Shown piece by piece: positions 10,258-18,868 of a stretch of DNA of 62,748 bases. The stretch's first letter is position 1, and each line of letters starts with the position of its first letter. The position numbers and the translations under genes were made by a program. The notes under the pieces are model-generated. The model made no database searches. It was not told the DNA's origin and saw nothing but the letters and a program-made list of their open reading frames with translations. This DNA comes from Reyranella massiliensis 521 (lineage in GTDB: Bacteria > Pseudomonadota > Alphaproteobacteria > Reyranellales > Reyranellaceae), in contig CAMAYC010000012.1 in the NCBI GenBank assembly GCA_945862125.1, positions 1-62,748 of the forward strand. Direction: 5' to 3'.

Positions 10258-12063
10258 ATGAGTACAGCCCTGAACATTTCCAAGGGTCGCCAGCCCGCCA
10301 CCAAGCCGGATCGAATCGACCCGATCACCAGCAGCGTGATCCAGGGCGCGCTCGAGAATATCGCGGTCGAGATGGGCTACAAGCTCATGCGCATGAGCTA
10401 TTCGTCGATCATCCGAGAGTCGGAGGATTTCGGAGCAGCGCTCGTCGATGCAGAAGGACGCGGCCTCGCCGAATCGGCGCAATCGACGCCGCTGCAGTCC
10501 GGACCGATCCCGGGCTACGTGCGTGGCATCCAGCGGATCCTGGCGGCGCGCGGCGACGTCATCCGGCCCGGCGACGTGATCATGCACAACGACGCCTACT
10601 CCGGCGCGAGCCACGGACCCGACGTCGCCTTCATCGTGCCGGTGTTCGTCCAGGGACGCCTGATCGCTTTCGCCGCGACCACTGCGCACCATCTCGACAT
10701 CGGCGCGCTGTCACCCGGCTCCTGCGGCATCGTCGAGGCGATCGACGCCTATGCCGAGGGGCTGCAGTTCAAGGCGATCAAGGTCTACGACCGTGGCGTG
10801 AAGAACGAGATGGTCTGGCAGATCGTGCGCGACAATATCCGCGCGTCGGATCTCGTCGTTGGTGACATGGATGCCCAGATCGCCGCCGCCCGCATCGGTG
10901 CCGACCGCATGGTCGAGCTGGTCGAGCGCTACGGGCTCGCAACCTTCGAACTCGCCTGCACCGCGCTGATGGACCATGCTGAGCGGCTGATGCGCCAGGC
11001 CATCGCGAAGCTTCCCGACGGCGTCTACCGCGCCGAGACGGCGATCGACGGCTATCTCGACAGCGACGATCCCACCAAGAAGGAACTGCCGATCGTCGTC
11101 ACCATCACCAAAAAAGACGACAGCCTCACGGTCGACCTTACCGGCACGGCGCCGCAGGTGCCGGACCGGCCGATCAACATGCCGCTGGAAGGCACCGCCG
11201 ACATCGCGATCTGGCTCACAATCCGCTCGGTGCTGCTCGACACCGAGATCCACGGCCATATCCCGGTGAACGCCGGCCTCATACGGCCGATCACCATCAT
11301 CGCACCCAAGGGATGCCTCGCCAACCCGACCTTCCCCGCGCCCACCATCGCGCGGTTCTGCCCCGGCAATCAGCTCGCCGACACGGTGATGAAGGCGCTG
11401 TCGCACGCCATGCCGGGCAATGTCTCGGCCGGCATCGGCAACCTGAAAGTCATCGCCTTCTCCGGACTGAAGGACGAGACGCACTGGGTGCATATGGAGA
11501 TCTTCGAGGGCTCGTACGGCGGGCGCCTGGGCAAGGACGGCATGGACGCCGTCGATACGCTCTATGCCAACACACGCAACAACCCGATCGAGGATATCGA
11601 AACCCACCTGCCGCTCCGCGTGCTGCGGTACGAGCTGCGCGAGGATGTGAGCGGCGCCGGCAAGTGGCGCGGCGGCCTGGGGTCGGTGCGCGAGTTCACG
11701 TTCCTGAGCGACGGCGGCGCCTCGGTCGAGGGCGAAGGCCATCGCTACCGGCCCTGGGGCTTCCAGGGCGGCAACGAAGGCATGCCGGCCAAGCTCGACC
11801 TGATGACGCCGGGCCAGGCCGACCGCGCGCTGCCTTCGAAGGTGCCGCACATGAACATCGGCACCGGCGGCCGCTTCGTCTGCTTCGGCCCGGCCGGTGG
11901 CGGCTACGGCAGCCCCCTCGAGCGCGATCCTGCCAAGGTGGCCGACGACGTGCTCGACGAAGTGATCTCGGTCGAGACGGCGCTGCGGGACTACGGCGTC
12001 GTCGTCTCTTCCAGGGGCGTCGTCGACCCTGCAGCAACAGTGAAAGCCCGCATCCGCGACTAA
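10258..12063 (+). CDS. hyuB: hydantoinase B/oxoprolinase family protein
   Basis: A 601-residue catalytic partner of HyuA. The early segment DRIDPITSSVIQGALENIAVEM and later HNDAYSGASHGPDV and the glycine-rich end FVCFGPAGGGYGSPLERDP are typical of HyuB. The ATG at 10258 has GAGGAGAT a few bases upstream, overlapping the hyuA stop region; the frame extends slightly upstream into hyuA but lacks a site there. HyuA and HyuB normally form one ATP-dependent cyclic-amide hydrolase in the cytoplasm. Nearest neighbours in function are the divergent importer, amidohydrolase and SelA-like genes. Confidence 0.9.
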   Translation: MSTALNISKGRQPATKPDRIDPITSSVIQGALENIAVEMGYKLMRMSYSSIIRESEDFGAALVDAEGRGLAESAQSTPLQSGPIPGYVRGIQRILAARGDVIRPGDVIMHNDAYSGASHGPDVAFIVPVFVQGRLIAFAATTAHHLDIGALSPGSCGIVEAIDAYAEGLQFKAIKVYDRGVKNEMVWQIVRDNIRASDLVVGDMDAQIAAARIGADRMVELVERYGLATFELACTALMDHAERLMRQAIAKLPDGVYRAETAIDGYLDSDDPTKKELPIVVTITKKDDSLTVDLTGTAPQVPDRPINMPLEGTADIAIWLTIRSVLLDTEIHGHIPVNAGLIRPITIIAPKGCLANPTFPAPTIARFCPGNQLADTVMKALSHAMPGNVSAGIGNLKVIAFSGLKDETHWVHMEIFEGSYGGRLGKDGMDAVDTLYANTRNNPIEDIETHLPLRVLRYELREDVSGAGKWRGGLGSVREFTFLSDGGASVEGEGHRYRPWGFQGGNEGMPAKLDLMTPGQADRALPSKVPHMNIGTGGRFVCFGPAGGGYGSPLERDPAKVADDVLDEVISVETALRDYGVVVSSRGVVDPAATVKARIRD

Positions 12064-12273
12064 CGCCGCGGCAAGAGGGGCGCCGCCTCCCCCAAGGCTC
12101 GCGCATGCGACATTCGAGCAGCCGTGTGTTATTGCTCAGGCTGTCTTGGACTATGCTTGGGTCATAGCAGCTCAAACGCCGCCACCGCATCGCACGACAA
12201 TGAACCATCAGTTTGCCGCCGATGCCCTCGCGACAACGACCGCCGGGTCGACCCTCACCGCCACGGCACAACC

Positions 12274-12897
12274 GTGAGCGAGACCTCAAGTCCCCCGGGG
12301 AAGCGAGTCGACGGGCGGCGCTTGCGGACCGAGCGGACCCGGCGCCGGCTCATTGAAGCTTACCTTGGGTTAGCCTTCGAGCATTCCCCCCGGATGCCCA
12401 CGGCTGCGGAGATCGCAATGCGCGCGGGTTGCTCCGTTCGCTCCGTTTTCGAGCGCTTCCCGGATCTGCTCAACCTTCAAGTCGTGGCGACCGGCCACGC
12501 GATGGATCAAGTAGTTGCTCTTGCTCCGCCTCCCCTGCTGGATGCGGACCGGAATGCCCGCATCAATCATCAGGTCGAGATGCGGGCCAACCTCTGCGAG
12601 ATATGGGGCCGGCTGTGGCGGAGCCTCCTGGCAAATCGCGGCGATTCCGACGAGCTCAGGCAGAAGATCAGCAAGTTCCAGGAACTGCGGCTCAGTCGGA
12701 TGGAGATAGCCTTTCGCCCTGAACTCGAGAAGTTGCCGAACGACGAACGCAGGCAAATTCTTGTCGCGTTGGCGCTTCTGACAGACGTGAGCAGTTGGCA
12801 ATTCATGCGTGAATTCCTCGGACTCTCCGTCGACGAGGCGCGAGCGGCCTGGGTAGGTTCGCTTCAGCGCTTGCTGCCATCTACGCCGCCAGCTTGA
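12274..12897 (+). CDS. TetR/AcrR-family transcriptional regulator
   Basis: About 207 residues. The helix-turn-helix is visible as PTAAEIAMRAGCSVRSVFERF, preceded by a basic RTERTRRRLIEAYL helix, as in TetR proteins; the C-terminal part is helical and has no recognised ligand signature. The start is uncertain: GTG at 12274 gives MSETSSPPGKR, and the frame is open about 50 codons further upstream without a clear site. Codon use looks less GC-biased in third positions than in the neighbours, which hints at a different origin. Its target is unknown; hyuAB upstream and the regulator/transporter pair downstream are candidates. Confidence 0.75.
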   Translation: MSETSSPPGKRVDGRRLRTERTRRRLIEAYLGLAFEHSPRMPTAAEIAMRAGCSVRSVFERFPDLLNLQVVATGHAMDQVVALAPPPLLDADRNARINHQVEMRANLCEIWGRLWRSLLANRGDSDELRQKISKFQELRLSRMEIAFRPELEKLPNDERRQILVALALLTDVSSWQFMREFLGLSVDEARAAWVGSLQRLLPSTPPA

Positions 12898-13004
12898 ATC
12901 TTCCGCCGCCGCAGTCGAATCTCATCGCATTCATCGCGAACGGTCCCCAGACGTGGGGTGAGGCGGAACCCGCTCCGGCCGCACAAGCTGGCGCGGCGAG
13001 GGGC

Positions 13005-13045
13005 TTGACCCCTCTTCCAATATATTGGAATATTCATCCAATATC
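13005..13045 (+). promoter_or_regulatory. promoter and palindromic operator of the XRE-cupin gene
   Basis: TTGACC (13005-13010) could be the -35 box and AATATT (13029-13034) the -10 box, 18 bases apart. Between and over them lies a perfect 16-bp palindrome TTCCAATATATTGGAA (13015-13030), followed by a third half-site TCCAA (13037-13041), giving TCCAA-4-TTGGA-6-TCCAA. A start point a few bases after the -10 would leave almost no leader before the ATG at 13046, and no Shine-Dalgarno is present, so the mRNA may be leaderless. Position of the palindrome suggests autorepression. Confidence 0.6.
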
Positions 13046-13624
13046 ATGAACATCAACGACCGCATCGCCGCCCGCGTGCGCCAGATTCGGGCCGACCGCG
13101 GCCTGTCACTCGAAGCCCTGGCCGAGGCCTCGGACGTCAGCCGGTCAATGATCTCGCTGATCGAGCGTGGCGAGAGCAGCCCGACCGCCGTGATACTCGA
13201 AAAGCTCGCAACCGGCCTCGGCATGCCGTTGGCATCCCTCTTCGAGAAACCAACAGCAGTGCCGCAACCTGTGTCGCGGCGGAGCGAGCAGATCGAGTGG
13301 CGCGATCCCGGCTCAGGTTACCGCCGGCGCAACGTCTCGCCGGATGGCTTTCCATCGCCCATCCAGATCGTTGAGGTGACGTTCCCGCCCGGTGCGCGCG
13401 TCGCCTACGAAACCGGCGCGCGCCCGGGAGTGACGCATCAGCAAATCTGGGTCCTGCAGGGCGCGATCGAGGTCACGCTCGGCCGCGAGCGCTTCGACCT
13501 CGGCACCGGCGATTGCCTGGCAATGGTCCTCGACAAGCCGATCGCCTACCACAATCCGACGTCGAAGCCCGCGCGCTATGCCGTGGTCATCGTCTCGGGC
13601 GATCATGCCAGGAAGGCCGGCTGA
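13046..13624 (+). CDS. XRE-family regulator with C-terminal cupin sensor domain
   Basis: A 192-residue DNA-binding protein. The N-terminal helix-turn-helix (about residues 5-60) includes RGLSLEALAEASDVSRSMISL. The C-terminal cupin (about 95-190) includes THQQIWVLQGAIEVTLG and a GTGDCLAM turn, and probably senses a small ligand. I prefer the ATG at 13046 (MNINDRIAARV); an upstream TTG lies inside the palindromic operator. The EamA transporter gene follows after three bases, so the regulator probably controls its own operon with that exporter. Confidence 0.88.
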   Translation: MNINDRIAARVRQIRADRGLSLEALAEASDVSRSMISLIERGESSPTAVILEKLATGLGMPLASLFEKPTAVPQPVSRRSEQIEWRDPGSGYRRRNVSPDGFPSPIQIVEVTFPPGARVAYETGARPGVTHQQIWVLQGAIEVTLGRERFDLGTGDCLAMVLDKPIAYHNPTSKPARYAVVIVSGDHARKAG

Positions 13625-13627
13625 GCG

Positions 13628-14464
13628 ATGGGCATCACCGACGTCGTCGCCGCCCTGCTGAGTGCGATGCTGCACGCCGGCTGGAACGCTGCCGTGAAGG
13701 CAAACCGCAATCCGGCCCAGGCGATGACGGCGCAGATGCTGCTGGGTGCTGTGCTGGTCGTGCCCGCGCTGCTGTGGTCCGGCCTGCCCGACCCGGCGGC
13801 ATGGATATGGATCCTCGCCTCAACGCTCATGAACGTACTCACCATATCAGCCTTGCTGCGAGCCTATGAGTTGGGCGGCTTCGGCCTCGTCTATCCCGTC
13901 ATGCGCGCGGTGGCGGTGCTGCTGGTCGTACCGATGGCAGCGGTGTTCACGGGCGAGAAGTTCGGTCCGGCGGCGCTCGCAGGCATCATCGTGATCGCGC
14001 TTTCGCTCGCCGTGCTCTCCCACGACGCAGCCCGCAACCAGGCCGTCACCCAAAAGGCGCTCGCCTGGACGCTGGCGGCCGGCGCCGGCACTGCCGCCTA
14101 CATAATGTGCGATGCGCAGGGCGTGCGCGCCTCGGGCAACCCCTGGGCCTATGGATTCGTCGTCTCCATCACCAATGCCGCCGCGATGTGCTGGCGGCAG
14201 AGGCACCAAGGGCCTCCGTGGCGCCTGCTGAGCGGACAATGGCCCGCGGCGCTGCCGATCGCGGCAGCATCGATGGCGTCCTACCTTCTCATTCTGTGGG
14301 TCTGGAGCCATGCCCCGATCGCCCCCGCCGCCGCGCTCCGTGACACCAGTTCCGTCTTCGCGATCCTGATCGCCGTGGTCTGGCTGAAGGAGCCATTTAC
14401 GCGGACACGGATCATAGCGGTGCTGATGGCGGCTGCCGCCATCCCGCTGTTACGGCTGGGGTGA
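13628..14464 (+). CDS. EamA/DMT-family membrane transporter
   Basis: A 278-residue inner-membrane protein with about ten hydrophobic segments in two similar halves, as in drug/metabolite transporters (EamA family). The N-terminal LLSAMLHAGWNAAVK and the C-terminal RDTSSVFAILIAVVWLKEPF are characteristic. It starts three bases after the XRE-cupin stop, so the two are co-transcribed. Such pairs commonly export amino acids or small metabolites whose level the cupin senses; the substrate is not evident here. Confidence 0.85.
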   Translation: MGITDVVAALLSAMLHAGWNAAVKANRNPAQAMTAQMLLGAVLVVPALLWSGLPDPAAWIWILASTLMNVLTISALLRAYELGGFGLVYPVMRAVAVLLVVPMAAVFTGEKFGPAALAGIIVIALSLAVLSHDAARNQAVTQKALAWTLAAGAGTAAYIMCDAQGVRASGNPWAYGFVVSITNAAAMCWRQRHQGPPWRLLSGQWPAALPIAAASMASYLLILWVWSHAPIAPAAALRDTSSVFAILIAVVWLKEPFTRTRIIAVLMAAAAIPLLRLG

Positions 14465-14507
14465 CGTCGGGATTGGCAACATCGTGCGGCTCGTCCATCA
14501 AGGTGCG

Positions 14508-15239
14508 ATGAAACTCGACCTCAAGGACCGAACCTGCCTCGTGACGGGTGCCAGCTCCGGCATCGGCGCCGGCGTCGTAACTCTCCTGGCTCAGCAGGGC
14601 GCGCGCGTCGCGGCCACAGCGCGGCGTCTCGAACAGATCGAACGCGGCGCAGGCGTAGTAGCCATCGCCGGCGATGTGACCCGCGCCGCCGATCTCGCCC
14701 GCATCGCCGCCGAGGCCACGAAGGCGCTGGGCCCCATCGACATCCTGGTCAATTGCGCCGGCGGCTCGCGTCCGACCGGGCCGGACGCGCCTGAAGACGT
14801 CTGGGAAGAAGCCTTCGCACTCAACTTCACCGCCGCGCGCCTGCTCGCCAAGGCTCTGCTGCCGGCAATGCGTCAGCGCAAATGGGGCCGCATCGTCAAC
14901 ATCAGCGGCTCGATGGAGCCGCGTGGCCTCAACGCCGCCATTGCCGCCAAGGCGGCGCTGCATCTCTGGGCCAAGGGCCTGTCATGCGACGTCGCGGCCG
15001 ACGGCGTGACGGTGAACACCATCCAGCCCGGCCGCATCAATTCGGAGCAGATTCTACAGAAGCTCCATCCGACCGAAGAAGCGCGGCGGACCTTCATCGA
15101 GCGCAACATCCCTATCGGCTATTTTGGCGAGCCGGAGGACGTGGCGAATCTCGTCGCCTTCCTCGCCTCGCCAGCAGCGCGATACATCACAGGGGCTGTA
15201 ATTCCGGTCGACGGCGGCATGCATTATTTCGCGCACTGA
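14508..15239 (+). CDS. SDR-fold protein lacking the catalytic tyrosine
   Basis: A 243-residue short-chain dehydrogenase/reductase fold. The nucleotide site is normal (TGASSGIG, residues 13-20; NCAGG, 82-86) and Ser133/Ser135 and Lys148 are present, but the YxxxK motif reads AIAAK, so Ala144 stands where the catalytic Tyr should be. The C-terminus (GAVIPVDGGMHYFAH) is full length. It may bind NAD(P) without ordinary dehydrogenase chemistry, or use another acid. ATG at 14508 gives the family N-terminus MKLDLKDRTCLVTG; the frame extends eight codons upstream. It follows the EamA gene by 43 bases. Confidence 0.85.
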   Translation: MKLDLKDRTCLVTGASSGIGAGVVTLLAQQGARVAATARRLEQIERGAGVVAIAGDVTRAADLARIAAEATKALGPIDILVNCAGGSRPTGPDAPEDVWEEAFALNFTAARLLAKALLPAMRQRKWGRIVNISGSMEPRGLNAAIAAKAALHLWAKGLSCDVAADGVTVNTIQPGRINSEQILQKLHPTEEARRTFIERNIPIGYFGEPEDVANLVAFLASPAARYITGAVIPVDGGMHYFAH

Positions 15240-15263
15240 AATCTGCGCGTCGACCCCGATCTG

Positions 15264-15386
15264 CTAGATACCGATGAACACGACCACGGCCAGGGTCATG
15301 ATCGCAACGACCAGAAGGAAGACCAGCAACGGCATCGTCCATGTCGGCTTTGTGTCGGGCAAGGCTTCTACATCGTTGCGTGACAT
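15264..15386 (-). CDS. putative small single-span membrane protein, 40 residues
   Basis: An open frame from ATG 15386 to TAG 15264. The polar N-terminus MSRNDVEALPDTKPTW is followed by a continuous hydrophobic helix of about 24 residues rich in Leu, Val and Ile that reaches the end (FIGI). This would be a single-span inner-membrane microprotein. No clear Shine-Dalgarno is seen. It lies alone between the SDR gene (convergent) and the flavin monooxygenase gene (divergent), filling an otherwise empty 240-base gap. I do not recognise a family; the strongly non-random amphipathic layout argues it is real. Confidence 0.55.
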   Translation of the reverse strand: MSRNDVEALPDTKPTWTMPLLVFLLVVAIMTLAVVVFIGI

Positions 15387-15478
15387 TTGAGTGTCGCCAT
15401 TGTCCCTGGTCGCCGGCGCGGCAGATTATCTGCTCTCATATATAGCATTATTGCATCGCCAATGAAGGACGTATCGTG

Positions 15479-16807
15479 ATGATCGCGGACGTGGCCACGA
15501 GCCCGCAAGCAGCCCGTCAGATGCGGCTGGGCGTCTTCGTGCAGACGCCGGGTCATCACGTGGGCGGTTGGCGGCACCCCGACGCCACAGTCGACGGGTG
15601 GCCGAACCTCACGTTGATGCAGCACATCGCCGCCGTCGCCGAGGCGGGCAAGTTCGACATGTTCTTCCTGGGCGACGGCTTTGCCACCGGCTACAGCGAG
15701 CACCCTTCGACCATCGGCAAGTTCGAGCCGCTGACTCTCCTCGCCGCACTCGCCATGGGCACAACCCGGATCGGGCTGGCGGCGACCGGCTCCACGACCT
15801 ACGCCGAGCCCTATCACGTAGCCCGCGGCTTCGCCTCGCTCGATCATCTCTCCGGCGGGCGCGCGGCCTGGAACGTGGTGACGACGGCCTACGACAAGTC
15901 GGCCGCGGTGTTTGGCCGCCAGCATCCGCCGCATGCCGAACGCTATGCGATGGCCGAGGAGTTCGTCGAAGCCTGCCGCGCCCTGTGGGACAGCTGGGAC
16001 GACGGTGCCTTCACGCCCGACAAGGCGGCCGGCCGCTTCGTGCGGCCAGGCAGCCTCCATGTGCCGGACTTCCGCGGCAAATATTTCACCGTGACGGGCG
16101 CACTCAACGTGCCGCGCTCGCCGCAGGGCCATCCGGTGCTAATCCAGGCGGGCTCCTCCGGCCCCGGCCAGGCGCTGGCCGCCCGCATCGCCGATGTGGT
16201 CTTCACCGCGCAGAACGATCTCACCGAGGCGCAGGCGTTCTACAATTCCGTAAGGGCGCAGCTGGTCGGATGCGGCAGGACGGCCGACGGTGTGCGGATC
16301 ATGCCCGGCGTCATGCCAGTTGTGGGCCGCACCGCGGCCGAGGCGCAGGATATTTTTGCAGAGCTCAACCGCAGCATCGACACCGCGCAGGCTTTCACCG
16401 TGCTGTCGGAGCGGCTGGGTTCGGACATGTCGGTACATCCGCTCGACGCGCCGGTGCCGGACCTGCCGGAGACCGAGAACCTGAAGAGCCGGGCGGCGCT
16501 GCTGCTGAAAATGGCGCGGCGCGAGAGGCTCACCCTGCGGCAGCTCTACCATCGCGTCGCCGCCGCGCGCGGCCACCTACTGTTGATCGGCACGCCCGAA
16601 ATGATCGCCGACACGCTGGAGGCCTGGTTCCGCGGCGGTGCCGCCGACGGCTTCAACGTCATGCCTCCGTTCTTTCCCGGCCAGTTCGATGATTTCGTGA
16701 AGGGCGTCGTGCCACTGCTGCAGGAGCGCGGCCTATTCCGGGCCGACTATGCCGGGATGACCTTGCGGGATCATCTTGGGCTGAAACGTCCCAGCCGGCC
16801 GATATAG
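15479..16807 (+). CDS. LLM-class flavin-dependent monooxygenase (NtaA/SnaA/DszA type)
   Basis: A 442-residue member of the luciferase-like FMN-dependent monooxygenases of the nitrilotriacetate/pristinamycin/desulfurisation group. Family blocks seen are FDMFFLGDGF, the segment GRAAWNVVTTAYDKSA, the region QHPPHAERYAMAEEFVE, and GHPVLIQAGSSGPGQALA. Such enzymes need a separate flavin reductase, which is not in this window. GAAGGA (15464-15469) supports the start; GTG at 15476 or ATG at 15479 are both possible and differ by one residue. Substrate unknown; N- or S-heterocycles or aminopolycarboxylates are typical. Confidence 0.88.
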   Translation: MIADVATSPQAARQMRLGVFVQTPGHHVGGWRHPDATVDGWPNLTLMQHIAAVAEAGKFDMFFLGDGFATGYSEHPSTIGKFEPLTLLAALAMGTTRIGLAATGSTTYAEPYHVARGFASLDHLSGGRAAWNVVTTAYDKSAAVFGRQHPPHAERYAMAEEFVEACRALWDSWDDGAFTPDKAAGRFVRPGSLHVPDFRGKYFTVTGALNVPRSPQGHPVLIQAGSSGPGQALAARIADVVFTAQNDLTEAQAFYNSVRAQLVGCGRTADGVRIMPGVMPVVGRTAAEAQDIFAELNRSIDTAQAFTVLSERLGSDMSVHPLDAPVPDLPETENLKSRAALLLKMARRERLTLRQLYHRVAAARGHLLLIGTPEMIADTLEAWFRGGAADGFNVMPPFFPGQFDDFVKGVVPLLQERGLFRADYAGMTLRDHLGLKRPSRPI

Positions 16808-16868
16808 ATAGGAATATCAAGGCCTTGACCGGGTGTCTCAGGGCTATGGAAACGGCCCACTTCATCCC

Positions 16869-16899
16869 TTGTGCCGGCCCCCCGGACTCCTGATATAAC
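16869..16899 (+). promoter_or_regulatory. likely promoter of the SRP RNA gene
   Basis: TATAAC (16894-16899) is a good -10 box placed about seven bases before the first stem base of the SRP RNA. TTGTGC (16869-16874) is the best -35 candidate but with a long 19-base spacer. Together they fit a strong constitutive stable-RNA promoter; the -35 assignment is tentative. Confidence 0.5.
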
Positions 16900-16905
16900 G
16901 CCCCC

Positions 16906-16998
16906 GAGGGGCCGGTGTGGGCGGAGCAGTCGCCAACCCGGTCAGATCCGGAAGGAAGCAGCCGTAACGAATTCGCTTCGGGTCATGCTGGTCCCTCA
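16906..16998 (+). ncRNA. ffs: signal recognition particle RNA (4.5S type)
   Basis: The core matches the bacterial small SRP RNA: GTCAGATCCGGAAGGAAGCA (16941-16960) contains the conserved asymmetric loop and GGAA tetraloop recognised by Ffh. The outer strands GAGGGGCCGGTG (from 16906) and TGCTGGTCCCTC (to 16997) pair with a few G-U pairs, closing a hairpin of about 93 bases. Ends are estimated from the outer stem. It sits just upstream of dnaX, a position seen in other alphaproteobacteria. It works with Ffh in membrane targeting of nascent proteins. Confidence 0.93.
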
Positions 16999-17092
16999 CC
17001 TGCTTCTTGCGCACGCCGTCGCAAGGGCGGGACGCCCGGGCGCGATGACCGCCGGGATCTAAGGGGCCACGGCGTTTGAGCGGGTGATCGCC

Positions 17093-18868
17093 ATGGCGCA
17101 AGCCACTAAAGGCACTGGCGACAAGTCCACTGATGACAAGGCGGACAAAGCGCTCCCCTACCGCGTCCTCGCCCGCAAATACCGCCCCACCGATTTCACC
17201 ACCCTGGTCGGCCAGGAGGCGATGGTGCGCACCCTGCGCAATGCCATCGCGACCGGCCGCATCGCGCACGCCTTCATGCTCACGGGCGTGCGCGGCGTCG
17301 GCAAGACCACGACCGCCCGCATCATCGCCCGCGCGCTCAATTGTGTAGGGGCTGACGGCAAGGGCGGGCCAACGGTCGATCCCTGCGGCGTCTGCGACAA
17401 CTGCAAGGCCATCACCGAGGATCGCCATGTCGACGTGATCGAGATGGACGCGGCCTCGCGCACCGGCATCGACGACGTGCGTGAACTGATTGAAGGCGTG
17501 CGTTACCGCCCTGTGTCGGCACGCTACAAGGTCTACATCATCGACGAAGTGCACATGTTGTCGGAGAAGGCCTTCAACGCCCTGCTCAAGACTCTGGAAG
17601 AGCCGCCGCCGCATGTGAAATTCCTTTTCGCCACCACCGAGATCCGCAAGGTGCCGGTGACGGTGCTGAGCCGTTGCCAGCGCTTTGACCTGAAGCGCGT
17701 GCCGCAGGACGTGCTGATCGAGCATTTCGGCAAGATCTCGGCCACCGAGAAGGTCGAGATCTCGCCCGAGGCGCTGGCCCTGATCGCGCGCGCGGCCGAC
17801 GGCTCGGTGCGCGACGGGCTCTCGATGCTCGACCAGGCGATAGCCCACGGCGGCGGCGTGGTCGATGCGGCGCAGGTCCGCGACATGCTGGGCCTGGCCG
17901 ACCGCAGCCGAGTGCTTGAGCTGTTCGAGAAGACGATGCGCGGCGATGCGCCCTCCGTGGTGGCCTCACTCGGCGAGATGCATGATTCGGGCGCCGATCC
18001 CGTGGTGATCCTGCAGGATCTGCTCGAGCTCACGCATTGGGTGACGCGGCTCAAGGTGGCGCCGGAGGCGGCGGCGGGCTCAGCCGACAGCGAACGTGCG
18101 CAGGGCCTCGCCATGGCCGGCAAGCTGTCGATGGCCTCCCTTACGCGTGCCTGGACGCTGCTGATGAAGGGGCTGCAGGAGACACTGAGCGCCCCGTCGC
18201 CGCTGCGTGCCGCAGAGATGGCCCTGATCCGGCTTTGCTACGTGGCCGATCTGCCCTCACCTGCCGACGCCATCAAGTCGCTGCAGAACGGCGCGGCTGG
18301 CAATGGCGCGGGATCCCCGGCGCCTCGCGGTGGCGGCGGCGGAGCGTCCGCGCGTTTGGCGACACAGCCGGCTGCCGCTGTCGGCCAGCCCGCCGCGGCC
18401 TTGCCGTCGCCCCGGAATTTCACCGAGGTGGTGGCGCTGTTCGAGACCAAGCGCGAGGCGCGCCTGGTCAACTACCTGATGCACCACGTCCACGAGGTGC
18501 GCTGCGAACCCGGCCTGATCGAGTTCCGGCCCGAGCCTCAGGCGCCGCCCGATCTCGCGCACCGCCTGAGCGAATGCCTGAGTCGCTGGACCGGCCGACG
18601 CTGGATCGCCTCGGTGTCGAGTGACGCCGGCAAGCCGACGCTGACGGCCCAGAAGGCCACCAAAGCCGACGACCTCAGGAGCCAGGCCGAGGTCAATCCG
18701 ATGGTGCAGGCCATCCTGAAGACCTTTCCGGGCGCCAAGATCGATTCCGTTCGCCGCAAAGGCGAGCAGACCTCGCTGGTCGCGGACCTCCAGGGGCCCT
18801 TGAGCGAGGAACCGCCCCCGCCCGACGAATATCCCGCCGACGACGACATTCCCGAAAGTGAGTTCTGA
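17093..18868 (+). CDS. dnaX: DNA polymerase III subunits gamma/tau
   Basis: Clamp-loader ATPase, 591 residues. Seen in order: RVLARKYRPTDFTTLVGQE, Walker A GVRGVGKTT, a Cys cluster (DPCGVCDNCKA) of the zinc module, Walker B VYIIDEVHML, and the sensor/arginine-finger segment LSRCQRFDLKRV. A Gly/Ala-rich linker precedes a tau-like C-terminal domain. I chose ATG 17093 (MAQATKGTG) over GTG 17084. No A-rich slippery heptamer is visible, so only the long form is predicted. The stop overlaps the ybaB start in TGATG. Confidence 0.95.
   Translation: MAQATKGTGDKSTDDKADKALPYRVLARKYRPTDFTTLVGQEAMVRTLRNAIATGRIAHAFMLTGVRGVGKTTTARIIARALNCVGADGKGGPTVDPCGVCDNCKAITEDRHVDVIEMDAASRTGIDDVRELIEGVRYRPVSARYKVYIIDEVHMLSEKAFNALLKTLEEPPPHVKFLFATTEIRKVPVTVLSRCQRFDLKRVPQDVLIEHFGKISATEKVEISPEALALIARAADGSVRDGLSMLDQAIAHGGGVVDAAQVRDMLGLADRSRVLELFEKTMRGDAPSVVASLGEMHDSGADPVVILQDLLELTHWVTRLKVAPEAAAGSADSERAQGLAMAGKLSMASLTRAWTLLMKGLQETLSAPSPLRAAEMALIRLCYVADLPSPADAIKSLQNGAAGNGAGSPAPRGGGGGASARLATQPAAAVGQPAAALPSPRNFTEVVALFETKREARLVNYLMHHVHEVRCEPGLIEFRPEPQAPPDLAHRLSECLSRWTGRRWIASVSSDAGKPTLTAQKATKADDLRSQAEVNPMVQAILKTFPGAKIDSVRRKGEQTSLVADLQGPLSEEPPPPDEYPADDDIPESEF

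Noticed and set aside
8172..12063. Acetone or acetophenone carboxylase
   Set aside because: These share the HyuA/HyuB fold but usually have an extra small subunit, absent here.
17093..18868. Programmed frameshift in dnaX giving a gamma subunit
   Set aside because: No A-rich slippery heptamer with a downstream stem was seen in the linker region.
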